Below, piece after piece: positions 7,267 through 13,838 of a DNA stretch of 13,838 bases. Below the pieces are notes generated by a model. The model had not been told where the DNA came from and searched no databases. It saw only the letters and a program-made list of their open reading frames with translations. The position numbers were made by a program, and so were the translations under genes. Where the stretch lies: assembly GCA_964528595.1 (NCBI GenBank), contig CAZGTM010000081.1:1-13838 (forward strand). Direction: 5' to 3'. Source of the DNA: CAYFKJ01 sp964528595 (lineage in GTDB: Bacteria > Pseudomonadota > Alphaproteobacteria > UBA2966). Position 1 is the first letter of the stretch. Each line of letters starts with the position of its first letter.

Positions 7267-8799
7267 TTATTTCTCCGCCAGACCGAGCTTTTCGGCGAGA
7301 CCGATGCGTTGCAGTTTCCCGGTCGCGCCTTTGGGAATTTCGTCCATGAACAGAATGGTGCGGGGCACCTTGAAATCAGCCAGACGCTGCCGGGCGAAGG
7401 TTTTGATGTCGGTCTCCTCAGCTGCCGCCCCCTCGCGCAGCACGATGACGGCGCCGATTTCCTCGCCCAGCAAATCGTGGGGGATGGCGAAGGTGACGAC
7501 CTGCTGCACGGCGGCGTGATCCATCAGCACCTCGTCGACTTCGCGGGGTGAAATCTTTTCGCCGCCGCGATTGATGATCTCCTTCAAACGGCCGGTGATG
7601 CTGAGATAGCCCTCGCCGTCCAGGCGGCCCTGGTCGCCGGTGCGGAACCAGCCTTCGGTGAAGGCCTCGGCGTTGGCGTCGTCGTTGTTTTCGTAACCGG
7701 CGGTGACGTTGTCGCCGCGAATGACGATTTCACCCACTTCCCCGGGCGGCAGAAGTTCCCCCGTTTCGGTCATGACGCCGATTTCAGGGCCGGCGGCGAT
7801 GCCCACGGTGCCGGGTTTACGCGTTGCCGGGGGCAGAGGATTACAGGCCATCTGGTGGGTCGCTTCCGTCATGCCGTAGGCTTCCACCACCGGGCAGCCG
7901 AAGGCTTCCTCCAGTTCCGCCATGACCTGCGGTGGCAACGATGAAGAAGACGAGCGGATAAAACGCAAGCCCGCGTTTTGCACGATCTCGGCATTGCGCG
8001 AGGCGCGCGCCAGGATTGCCTGGTGCATGGTGGGGACGGCGCTGTACCAGGTCGGTTTGGCCGCCGCCATCCAACCGAATACGCGGAGCGCATTGAACCC
8101 GGGCGTGCAGTATATGCTGGCGCCGGCGGCCAACGACGTCAGCACCGCCGCGATCAGGCCGTGGATGTGAAACAGCGGCATGATGTTGAGGCAGCGGTCT
8201 TGTGGCGTCAACGACAGGGTTGCGCGGATATTGCGCGCCGATGCCGCGAGATTGCGCTGGCTGAGCGGCACGATCTTGGGCCGCGAGGTGGTGCCGGAGG
8301 TGTGGAGGACGAGGCCGATATCGTCGGCCTGGGCAAATCCGCCCTGGGCGGGCGTTCCCGACAAGCCCTCCGCGTTGATCGTAAACTCGCCGGCCGCGGC
8401 GCCCTCCGCCACCTCGAGGCGGATCACCGGAATGCCGAGCTTGCCGGCGGCCGCAATCGAGGGGCTCGCGCTGTCGGCCTCCACCACCAGGGCTTTGGCC
8501 TTGAGATCATCAAGATAAAACTCGAATTCTTCTTCCCGGTAGGCGGGGTTGAGCGGCGCCGTGGCGGCGGCACAGGCGATGGCGGTAAAAGCAGCCGCCA
8601 TTTCCGGGCCGTTTGGCAACACGATGGCGACGCGGTCGCCGCGGCCGATGCCGAAACCGTTCAACTTCTCCACAGTCCGGGTACATAGCTCGCGCAGCGC
8701 TCCATGGCTGAGATCGTCGCGGTCGGGCGCGGACAAAGCCGCGGCGTCGTCAATTGCCGCAGCTTCCAGAAGTTCAAAAACCGTCGCCGGATCGGACAT
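7267..8799 (-). CDS. Acyl-CoA synthetase, oxalate-CoA ligase-like
   Basis: A 510-residue class I adenylate-forming enzyme that would activate a carboxylic acid with ATP and CoA. Motifs in order: P-loop LHTSGTTSRPK (165-175), PLFHIHGL (208-215), YGMTEATHQMACNPLPP (308-324), GWFRTGD (383-389), GRLKEIINRGGEKISPREVD (403-422) and the C-terminal PKGATGKLQR with catalytic Lys495. The stretch TEATHQM...NPLP...RKPGTVG and GDNVTAGYENN recall plant AAE3 and yeast Pcs60 oxalyl-CoA synthetases more than long-chain FadD; this is from memory. The ATG at 8799 is chosen over the upstream ATG at 8823 because GAGG lies just before it and MSDPATVFELL is a normal N-terminus. It is first in an operon with the PanE-like gene. 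No oxalyl-CoA decarboxylase or formyl-CoA transferase is in view. Confidence 0.88.
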   Translation of the reverse strand: MSDPATVFELLEAAAIDDAAALSAPDRDDLSHGALRELCTRTVEKLNGFGIGRGDRVAIVLPNGPEMAAAFTAIACAAATAPLNPAYREEEFEFYLDDLKAKALVVEADSASPSIAAAGKLGIPVIRLEVAEGAAAGEFTINAEGLSGTPAQGGFAQADDIGLVLHTSGTTSRPKIVPLSQRNLAASARNIRATLSLTPQDRCLNIMPLFHIHGLIAAVLTSLAAGASIYCTPGFNALRVFGWMAAAKPTWYSAVPTMHQAILARASRNAEIVQNAGLRFIRSSSSSLPPQVMAELEEAFGCPVVEAYGMTEATHQMACNPLPPATRKPGTVGIAAGPEIGVMTETGELLPPGEVGEIVIRGDNVTAGYENNDDANAEAFTEGWFRTGDQGRLDGEGYLSITGRLKEIINRGGEKISPREVDEVLMDHAAVQQVVTFAIPHDLLGEEIGAVIVLREGAAAEETDIKTFARQRLADFKVPRTILFMDEIPKGATGKLQRIGLAEKLGLAEK

Positions 8800-8859
8800 T
8801 CGTTGACCTACCTCAACCCACAAAAATTGCCCCGGAAGGCAGCTGAGAATATACAGGTC

Positions 8860-8878
8860 GGATGGCTGTCTGCCATCC
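8860..8878. repeat. inverted repeat in divergent promoter region
   Basis: GGATGGC and GCCATCC form a perfect 7-bp stem around the 5-base loop TGTCT. It sits between the divergent acyl-CoA synthetase and the small membrane-protein gene, about 60 bases before the former start. It could be an operator or a leader hairpin. There is no T tract, so it is not an intrinsic terminator. Confidence 0.4.
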
Positions 8879-8997
8879 CCCGCGGCTGCAACTCACAAGT
8901 CATCCCGGTTTCGCCGACGCCGCTTGGCAGGTGCGGCACGCTCATTTATTCTGACGGCAACCACTGCAAGAGATTAGACACGAGAGAAAGGCGGGAC

Positions 8998-9309
8998 ATG
9001 GCAGCGCTGTTTGATGTGGAAGTGATCGGTCCCATTTTCGCCATGATCGTGGCGATTGGCGGCCTGCTCTTTTGCAATCACGCCAAGATGAAAGCAGAGC
9101 TTGGCCGTCACCGTTTTCACGAAGCAAACATCAAACCGATCAATGCCGAATTCAAGGAGATGAACACGACAACGATCGCGACGACCACCGAAATCAAAAA
9201 GCTTGAAGCCCTGCTCGGTCCGAAAGAGCTGGATAAAATCAGCGCCAAGGTGGGCAAATTGGAACAGAACCTCGAAAATCTCGAGGATCGGATTGGCAGG
9301 CTCGGCTGA
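8998..9309 (+). CDS. Small membrane-anchored coiled-coil protein, unknown function
   Basis: A 103-residue protein that I do not recognise. Residues 7-26 form one hydrophobic helix. The rest is charged and helical: residues 32-60 contain KMKAELGRHRF, and about 66-103 contain IKKLEALL and KISAKVGKLEQNLENLEDRI, a clear heptad-like coiled coil. The overall form resembles a small inner-membrane protein with a cytoplasmic or periplasmic rod. The ATG at 8998 has AAAGG 7 nt upstream. The frame is open back to 8704, but that part overlaps the divergent synthetase gene and codes nothing recognisable. It is followed by 200 bases without a gene that contain the sigma-54 promoter, so it is probably transcribed alone. 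Confidence 0.7.
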   Translation: MAALFDVEVIGPIFAMIVAIGGLLFCNHAKMKAELGRHRFHEANIKPINAEFKEMNTTTIATTTEIKKLEALLGPKELDKISAKVGKLEQNLENLEDRIGRLG

Positions 9310-9363
9310 GCTTTGTCCTTTCCCGCCCAGCCACCGCAATTTTCTTTCGCTTTTATCGGGATT

Positions 9364-9379
9364 TGCCAAATATTTGGCA
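9364..9379. repeat. 16-bp perfect palindrome, possible operator
   Basis: TGCCAAATATTTGGCA is a perfect palindrome. Its right half supplies the -24 element of the sigma-54 promoter, so a protein bound here could block the polymerase. The first nine bases, TGCCAAATA, recur at 9459-9467 in the leader. Confidence 0.5.
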
Positions 9380-9390
9380 TGTCCTTTGCG
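9374..9390 (+). promoter_or_regulatory. sigma-54 (-24/-12) promoter
   Basis: TTGGCATGTCCTTTGCG matches the RpoN consensus TGGCACG-N4-TTGCW at all but two positions, with GG (9376-9377) and GC (9388-9389) exactly ten bases apart. Transcription would start near 9401, leaving a leader of about 109 bases before the ATG at 9510. No enhancer-binding protein gene is in the window. Confidence 0.6.
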
Positions 9391-9433
9391 GAGACTACCC
9401 GTAAATTTGGGAATTCAGCCCTAGTTGGCCCGA

Positions 9434-9455
9434 TTCGAAACTGATTCTTCGAAAC
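9434..9455. repeat. paired TTCGAAAC direct repeats in leader
   Basis: TTCGAAAC occurs at 9434-9441 and 9448-9455. Because TTCGAA is itself palindromic, the copies could also pair as a 6-bp stem with an 8-base loop. They lie between the sigma-54 promoter and the secreted-protein start. Confidence 0.35.
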
Positions 9456-9509
9456 CTGTGCCAAATAGGGTTGAGTTGTCGCGGCTTGAGACGGGGGATC
9501 TACCCGGGA

Positions 9510-9830
9510 ATGGAGAAATTCTTGCGCCACGTATCTCTGGTGATTGCACTGATGTGTGCAACTGTGGCGTACGCCGCCGAGCCGACGGCTGTGGTCGAGG
9601 GCGTTAGCGCGGCGCGGACCGATATTCAGGAATTGGATTTTCTGGAGGCCGGTCGGACATTCGAATTGGCGGCCGACGAGGTCATGACTCTTGTGTATTT
9701 GACATCGTGCCTACAGGAGACCATCACCGGAGGCGTGGTAACCATCGGTTTGGAAAAAAGTTCCGTGGCCGGCGGGGTGGTAAAACGCAAAAACGTCAAT
9801 TGTGAAAGCGACGCCGTAGTTTCCGGCTAA
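9510..9830 (+). CDS. Small secreted protein, unknown function
   Basis: A 106-residue exported protein that I do not recognise. Residues 1-23 are a signal peptide (basic MEKFLRH, hydrophobic LVIALMCATVAYA, cleavage after YAA). The mature part is beta-rich: FLEAGRTFELAADEVMTLVY then TSCLQETITGGVVTIGLEKS and SVAGGVVKRKNVNC. Cys67 and Cys98 could form a disulfide; Cys16 lies in the signal peptide. The strand pattern faintly recalls the first half of a FecR domain, but GVRGT and the inner motifs are absent. The ATG at 9510 is chosen for the signal peptide; GGGGG lies about 12 nt upstream, so the ribosome site is poorly spaced. The strong sigma-54 promoter lies upstream, so expression is likely conditional. 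Confidence 0.7.
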   Translation: MEKFLRHVSLVIALMCATVAYAAEPTAVVEGVSAARTDIQELDFLEAGRTFELAADEVMTLVYLTSCLQETITGGVVTIGLEKSSVAGGVVKRKNVNCESDAVVSG

Positions 9831-9859
9831 ACAGGAAACATCGGGGCAGGGGGGCTACA

Positions 9860-10069
9860 ATGAAAGTCGACAAGGAAGCGGCGGCCGCACAAGCGGCCGT
9901 AAATGCCAATTACCAACGACGCGTCGATACGGCGAACGACAGGCGGCAAGCCACAAAAAGCTCGGACCTGGCCGCCCGCGATCAGATACGCGGCGAAGTC
10001 GTCGCCGACCGCCGCCACCGTGAAAAAATCGCCGCCGCCGAGCGTGGCGGCCTCGACATCGACATCTGA
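9860..10069 (+). CDS. Small charged helical protein, unknown function
   Basis: A 69-residue ORF rich in Ala, Arg, Asp and Glu, with no signal peptide, Cys or membrane segment. It looks like one long helix (AAAAQAAVNANYQRRV, then DLAARDQIRGEVVADRRHR and REKIAAAERGG). The ATG has AGGGGGG 5 nt upstream, a good ribosome site. It starts 29 bases after the secreted-protein stop and may share the sigma-54 transcript. Its stop lies inside a perfect hairpin shared with the convergent MscS gene. The ribosome site, spacing and hairpin favour a real gene, but the ORF is short enough to be chance in this GC-rich DNA. Confidence 0.5.
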   Translation: MKVDKEAAAAQAAVNANYQRRVDTANDRRQATKSSDLAARDQIRGEVVADRRHREKIAAAERGGLDIDI

Positions 10070-10083
10070 CGGTCCGCCGTCAG
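10066..10083. terminator. hairpin between convergent genes, possible bidirectional terminator
   Basis: CTGACGG and CCGTCAG form a perfect 7-bp GC-rich stem around TCCG. The plus-strand stop of the 69-residue gene (10067-10069) and the minus-strand stop of mscS (10080-10082) both lie in the stem. No T tract follows on either strand, so it may act as an mRNA 3'-end stabiliser or a Rho-assisted end rather than a classical terminator. Confidence 0.4.
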
Positions 10084-10922
10084 TCGCTGAGGACGTGAAT
10101 GGTCCGTGTCGGGAACGGGATGGAGATGTTTTCGGCGTCCAGCTTTTCCTTGACGCCTTTCATGAGATCGAAGCGCACCGGCCAATACTCACCGTTGTCG
10201 GTCCAGACGCGGACGACGATGTTAACTGAACTGTCGCCCAGTTCGGTGACCGCGATGAAGGGTTCCGGATCCCCGTGGATGCGCTCGTCGCCGGCGATGA
10301 CGGCCTCGATCGACGCCATGGCGCGGTCGATGTCGGCGTCGTAGGCGATGCCGAAGACCAGATCGACCCGCCGTTCGGGGTGAACCGAATAATTGCGCAG
10401 GCTGCTGCCCCAGATGTCGCTGTTGGGCACGATGATCTTGACGTTATCCGGCGTCGCCATCACGGTGAAAAACAGGTTGAGTGATTTCACGGTGCCCGAA
10501 TGGCCGCCGGCATCGACGAAATCCCCTTCGTGAAAGGGCCGGAAAATAAGCAGCATGACGCCCGCCGCCACGTTGCTCAGCGTGCCCTGGAGGGCCAGGC
10601 CGATGGCCAGACCCGCGGCGCCCAGAACGGCGATGAGGCTCGTCGTTTCGATGCCGAAGCGGTTAAGGACAGCGACGCCCACGACCACCAGCACCAGATA
10701 GCGCCCGGCGTTGGCGAAAAAGCTGATCAGCATGGTGTCGACGCGCTTGGCCCGCGTCAGGGCGGCGCTGATTATCCGCTCGGTCTTGCCCGCCGCCCAG
10801 ATGCCGACCAGCAGGATGGCGATGGCAGCAACGACGTCCAGGCCGTAGGCGGTCAATGAAGCCAGGGCTTCGTCCAGTACGGAGCGGATCATTTCGTAGG
10901 TTTCGTTAGCGGCATCCTGCAT
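10080..10922 (-). CDS. mscS: Small-conductance mechanosensitive channel, MscS family
   Basis: A 280-residue inner-membrane channel that opens under membrane tension to release solutes in osmotic downshock; the length matches E. coli MscS (286). Three membrane helices are visible at about 25-45, 67-88 and 94-127. The last is the pore helix, with the Gly/Ala pattern GAAGLAIGLALQGTLSNVAAG. The beta domain follows with FRPFHEGDFVDAGGHSGTVK (128-146) and IVPNSDIWGSSLRNYS, and the C-terminal alpha/beta domain ends with ISIPFPTRTIHVL, as in the family. The ATG at 10922 has only a weak GGA about 8 nt upstream. It is on the same strand as the VIT/VWA gene but 193 bases downstream, so it may have its own promoter. 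Confidence 0.93.
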   Translation of the reverse strand: MQDAANETYEMIRSVLDEALASLTAYGLDVVAAIAILLVGIWAAGKTERIISAALTRAKRVDTMLISFFANAGRYLVLVVVGVAVLNRFGIETTSLIAVLGAAGLAIGLALQGTLSNVAAGVMLLIFRPFHEGDFVDAGGHSGTVKSLNLFFTVMATPDNVKIIVPNSDIWGSSLRNYSVHPERRVDLVFGIAYDADIDRAMASIEAVIAGDERIHGDPEPFIAVTELGDSSVNIVVRVWTDNGEYWPVRFDLMKGVKEKLDAENISIPFPTRTIHVLSD

Positions 10923-11115
10923 CTTTATGTCCGTTAGCTGATTTGGATGAGGAATTCAGAAAGGCATCCTGAACCCGGTGCCGCCGATTAGAACACGATT
11001 TGCCAGCCAGGAGCCATGCCTGCGTGCAGGAATTCGAACGCGGATACGATCGGTGATTTCAAAAAGCGTTTGCCTTCCAATCGAACTAATTGAAAGTGGG
11101 CGGTATAATCGAAGG

Positions 11116-13413
11116 TCAGCTGCATTCCAGCGTCGATGCCGGCTTGACGCCGTCGTCGGGGCCGGCCTTCTCGATTTCGCCGGCCGGGATCCAGGGACCC
11201 GTGTCGTGATTTTCAGGTACGTAGCGGCTATACGAACGCGCGCTTGAACCCGAATGCAAAGCGGACGCGGATATTCCCGTACCTGGCGTGGGGGGTGCAA
11301 TCGAACTCGACGCATAGCTCGGTGCTGTTTGAGCGGCCACAGGTTGACTTGCACTCGGCGACATTAGTCTCGCGCTATGGATTGCCTGACCGGCCTTCCT
11401 GCCATGGGGAAGGTTAAGGGGGACGTGTTGTTGAACACTAATTTCGCTATTGGGTTTGGACGCCGATTTGTCGATGGCGACGAGGCTGGTGTACTCGGTC
11501 ACCAAGCCGAGATCCAAGGCAAGCGAAACAACGCGCCGGCGGTTATCCGCGACCGGGTCTGTCCCGCCGGCGCTTCCGAGCGGGTCCAACATCAGGCCGT
11601 CGGTTAGCAAATTGTCGATCTTGGATTGCCCCCAGACCTTCGACACACCGGGAACCGTTTGTGCGGCCGACAAAGGAATACCGCGCCGCCAGGGTTTTCC
11701 AGCGAGGCAACCGTGGACGACGACATTGCCTTTGACATCCGAAAGCCGCGCACTGACGACAACCGGCTCACCCGAATAGAGATCGTTTAATGTCGTCCGT
11801 GAAGGATCGACCTTGAGACCGGCCGGCCAGTCAACTTGAAGATTGGTCAGCAGGGGAGTTTCGATTTTTCGGAAGAGCGCCTCCATGCGCTCCCCCACTT
11901 CTGATTGCTTCCCGATATGGGTGAATGTGCCACGGCCGATTTCAGCCGACTTCCGCATGAAATAGCTATTGGGCGCCGATCCGATTCCCACGGTGAACAG
12001 TCGACTAGAACCAAGCAGTTGCCGCACCAGGCGAAACAGGGCCTTTTCGTTATCGACGGCCCCGTCGGTAATGAATATGACCTGCCGGAGATAGTCGCCG
12101 GAGGCTGGGGCGAAGAGGGCAAGCTCGATGGCCGGCGCCATTTCGGTTCCACCACCGGCGCGGAGTGAGGATACCGCTTCGGCCGCCATTTTTTTGATCT
12201 CCGGCGTCGCATTTTTCGGCGCGTGGAAGAGGGCGCCGGTGTAGCTGTGGAAACGAATGACATTGAAGCGGTCGACCGGGCGCAGGCGTTCGACCGCCAG
12301 CGTCAATGCTTCCTTGGCCTGTTCCATGGAATTCCCGTTCATCGAACCCGACGTGTCGATGACGAACACGACTTCCCGGGGTTTGAATTCCATTTGTGCC
12401 TCCAACGTCGGAGGCATCACGAACGCCATGACGTAGTGCCGAGCGTTCCGCTGTTCGGCCAGCAGGCCCAAGGTTGGCTCGAAACCGCTTTCCGGGCGCC
12501 ATCTGAGTTCAAAATTCCGGTCCGCCGGCACCACTTTTTTCTTTAGCGAGATCTGATGTCCGCCGCCCGGCAAAGGCGTCAGGTGAATTTCGTGATAAGG
12601 ACTTTTGAGTTCGCCGATGGGAAAGCCCGGCGTCAGGGCGATGTGGATGTCGACGGGGTTTGTCTTGATGCCATCGTCGACGATAACCGGAATACTGTCC
12701 GGTGAACCCTGTTGCTGCCGGACGATCGTCGGTTTTAACCGGGATTCGTCCTCAACCGTTTTGTCGCTCTCCGGGTGGTATCTCGGCGCCACGACCAGGG
12801 GAATCCGAAGGCTGAACGCGCCCTGGTCGTAGCGCAGCTTCTGTTGGTACTCGAACGAGATATCGACGTTGGAGCCCGGCGCGATGTTCGCTACCGACGC
12901 GACAAAAACGTTGGGCCGTTCACTTTCCAGGAGTGCGGCCTTCTTTCCGGCGGCGCGGGCGGCCTCATAGTCCGTTCTGGCGATTTCCTTTTTCTTGATA
13001 ACGCCGACGATCTCCCGGTCGCCGGCCTTGAGCTTGAGTGCGTCGACGGCGGCGTTCTCGGGCAGGGGAAACACATAAGTTCCGTCCAGCCAGTGAGCGG
13101 TGGGGTTGACGAAGGTTTGCTTTACGCGCGCCCGCGCGACGATGCCCCCGACATCCAGATGAAAGGACGTGGCAACTTGCGGCGCTGTATAGATTTCTTC
13201 GGTATCGGCCTTGCGGAAATAGAGACTGCCGCGCCCCGCGCCATATGGATCGCCGGCTCGTTCCAGTTTCAGGAGACCGCTTTCCTGCGCGGAGGGGCCA
13301 GGGACCGGCCCGGCGACGGTCAGGGCAGCGAGGAACAGTGCGCTGAACACGGCGATATTTGCCCTTGGACCGGGGCTTTTCGGCGTAATTGGCAGACCTG
13401 TTCTGAAAGACAT
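11116..13413 (-). CDS. Secreted VIT + VWA domain protein (marine sortase-target family, no sorting signal)
   Basis: A 765-residue exported protein. Residues 1-43 are a signal peptide (hydrophobic NIAVFSALFLAALTVAG). About 78-210 form a VIT domain (VKQTFVNPTAHWLDGTYVFP, then PLPENAAVDA). About 345-515 form a VWA domain with an intact MIDAS: DTSGSM (Asp353, Ser355, Ser357), Thr423 and Asp450 in FITDG, so metal-dependent ligand binding is likely. A conserved beta region runs to VPLNLPHGRK (664-673). From memory this matches the marine proteobacterial sortase target family, but the usual LPxTG-like motif, membrane helix and basic tail are absent, replaced by a Ser/Ala/Pro-rich tail of about 90 residues ending in ECS. 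No sortase lies nearby. The ATG at 13413 has GGGGAG 4 nt upstream; the frame stays open to 13737 but that stretch has no protein features. Confidence 0.87.
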   Translation of the reverse strand: MSFRTGLPITPKSPGPRANIAVFSALFLAALTVAGPVPGPSAQESGLLKLERAGDPYGAGRGSLYFRKADTEEIYTAPQVATSFHLDVGGIVARARVKQTFVNPTAHWLDGTYVFPLPENAAVDALKLKAGDREIVGVIKKKEIARTDYEAARAAGKKAALLESERPNVFVASVANIAPGSNVDISFEYQQKLRYDQGAFSLRIPLVVAPRYHPESDKTVEDESRLKPTIVRQQQGSPDSIPVIVDDGIKTNPVDIHIALTPGFPIGELKSPYHEIHLTPLPGGGHQISLKKKVVPADRNFELRWRPESGFEPTLGLLAEQRNARHYVMAFVMPPTLEAQMEFKPREVVFVIDTSGSMNGNSMEQAKEALTLAVERLRPVDRFNVIRFHSYTGALFHAPKNATPEIKKMAAEAVSSLRAGGGTEMAPAIELALFAPASGDYLRQVIFITDGAVDNEKALFRLVRQLLGSSRLFTVGIGSAPNSYFMRKSAEIGRGTFTHIGKQSEVGERMEALFRKIETPLLTNLQVDWPAGLKVDPSRTTLNDLYSGEPVVVSARLSDVKGNVVVHGCLAGKPWRRGIPLSAAQTVPGVSKVWGQSKIDNLLTDGLMLDPLGSAGGTDPVADNRRRVVSLALDLGLVTEYTSLVAIDKSASKPNSEISVQQHVPLNLPHGRKAGQAIHSARLMSPSASQPVAAQTAPSYASSSIAPPTPGTGISASALHSGSSARSYSRYVPENHDTGPWIPAGEIEKAGPDDGVKPASTLECS

Positions 13414-13643
13414 GAAGCTCCCCGTTCCAGCGATAATGGCCGAGTTTTTCTTCGGTTGAATTTCGGGTGGTGCGAGCTTGCTTCGTCTATGTGGCGGATT
13501 TTGGTGCAAATTAGGGTGAAAATACGGCGAGCTCAGTTTCGCAGAGTAATATTGGGAAATCGCGGCACTATCCGGCGTTGGTGGGAGACCCGGTATTTTT
13601 GCGTTGACCGATCGCGACAATCCACCCTTAGTCGGGCAATAAA

Positions 13644-13659
13644 CGGCGCCTTTGCGCCG
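13644..13659. repeat. GC hairpin in leader of the AEC transporter gene
   Basis: CGGCGC and GCGCCG form a perfect 6-bp stem around CTTT, 21 bases before the GTG start and just ahead of its ribosome site. Read on the minus strand it is followed by TTTATT and looks like an intrinsic terminator, but no minus-strand gene is known to end there. Confidence 0.35.
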
Positions 13660-13680
13660 GAAAGCGCGGGAGTTATGTGA

Positions 13681-13838
13681 GTGTCGAACGTTTTTCTGCC
13701 CATTGCGCCGATTTTCGCCCTCATCGTTCTTGGCCATCTGTTGCGCCGGGGCGGCATTCCGAACGTCGAGTTCTGGAACCTCAATGACAAGCTTGTCTAT
13801 TGGGTGCTGATGCCGGCGCTGCTGTTCTACAAGGTGTC
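13681..13838 (+). CDS. AEC (auxin efflux carrier) family transporter, 3' partial
   Basis: The first 52 residues of a membrane transporter cut by the right edge. Translation gives SNVFLPIAPIFALIVLGHLL (helix 1), then RRGGIPNVEFWNLNDKLVYW and VLMPALLFYKV (helix 2). The pattern of a GxLLRR turn followed by a Leu/Tyr/Pro-rich second helix (NKLVYYVLLPALLF type) is typical of AEC permeases, which in bacteria export small organic acids or amino acids. A TGA lies directly before the GTG in frame, so GTG at 13681 is the earliest start; GGGAG (13668-13672) lies 8 nt upstream. It is divergent from the VIT/VWA gene across 267 bases. The substrate is unknown. Confidence 0.8.
   Translation, partial: MSNVFLPIAPIFALIVLGHLLRRGGIPNVEFWNLNDKLVYWVLMPALLFYKV

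Noticed and set aside
8704..8997. N-terminal extension of the small coiled-coil protein
   Set aside because: It overlaps the divergent synthetase gene, has low-complexity content, and ATG 8998 has a good ribosome site.
11001..11016. Possible sigma-54 site on the minus strand before mscS
   Set aside because: GG and GC have the right ten-base spacing, but the -12 part reads TGGC rather than TTGC and the -24 part differs from consensus, so it is probably chance.
11019..11030. CCTGC-GT-GCAGG dyad downstream of the VIT/VWA gene
   Set aside because: A two-base loop cannot form a stable hairpin and there is no T tract, so it is not called a terminator.
10923..11115. A sortase gene or remnant downstream of the VIT/VWA gene
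   Set aside because: The gap is under 200 bases and the frames there show no sortase motif such as TLxTC.
12775..13680. A 301-residue plus-strand ORF opposite the start of the VIT/VWA gene
   Set aside because: It is antisense to the VIT domain and signal peptide, shows no recognisable motif, and is expected by chance in GC-rich coding DNA.
13414..13737. 108-residue N-terminal extension of the VIT/VWA protein
   Set aside because: It would precede the signal peptide and overlap the transporter gene; ATG 13413 has a strong Shine-Dalgarno.

Overview
The window is GC-rich, densely coded chromosomal DNA with Shine-Dalgarno-led genes on both strands and intergenic gaps of at most about 270 bases. 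Codon use and gene types (DhlA-like dehalogenase, PanE-like reductase, VIT/VWA surface protein, CHASE2 sensor) suggest an alphaproteobacterium, perhaps of the Rhodospirillales and possibly marine. That placement is inference. I saw no rRNA, tRNA, CRISPR array, insertion sequence or integrase. There are 14 protein genes, two of them cut by the window edges.

Region 1 (1-3437) looks like an envelope-signalling cluster. It holds a CHASE2 sensor fused to a SpoIIE/PP2C phosphatase (left end missing), an OmpA-like lipoprotein and a FecR-domain periplasmic protein in one minus-strand operon, and a divergent RsbW/SpoIIAB-type ATPase. A phosphatase together with an anti-sigma-type kinase suggests partner switching, but no STAS antagonist or sigma factor is visible here.

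Region 2 (3487-7252) holds metabolic genes. A DhlA-type haloalkane dehalogenase is translationally coupled (TGATG) to a PaaI-type thioesterase on the minus strand. Divergent from it are a membrane-anchored peroxiredoxin-like protein and a YjbQ-family protein. The minus strand then carries a PanE-like reductase, which is co-transcribed with the next gene.

Region 3 (7267-10083) starts with an acyl-CoA synthetase resembling oxalate-CoA ligases. It is followed on the plus strand by a small membrane/coiled-coil protein, then by a secreted 106-residue protein preceded by a well-formed sigma-54 (-24/-12) promoter, and a 69-residue charged protein. A hairpin carrying both convergent stop codons closes this block.

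Region 4 (10080-13838) has an MscS-type mechanosensitive channel, a VIT+VWA secreted protein of the family usually encoded beside a marine-type sortase (here without a sorting signal or sortase), and the start of an AEC-family transporter.

The points most worth a second look are the CHASE2-SpoIIE/OmpA/FecR/ATPase cluster, the dehalogenase that lacks the cap-domain duplicated segment of DhlA, the sigma-54 promoter with an overlapping 16-bp palindrome, and the sortase-less VIT/VWA protein. I found no clear evidence of a wholly new system.
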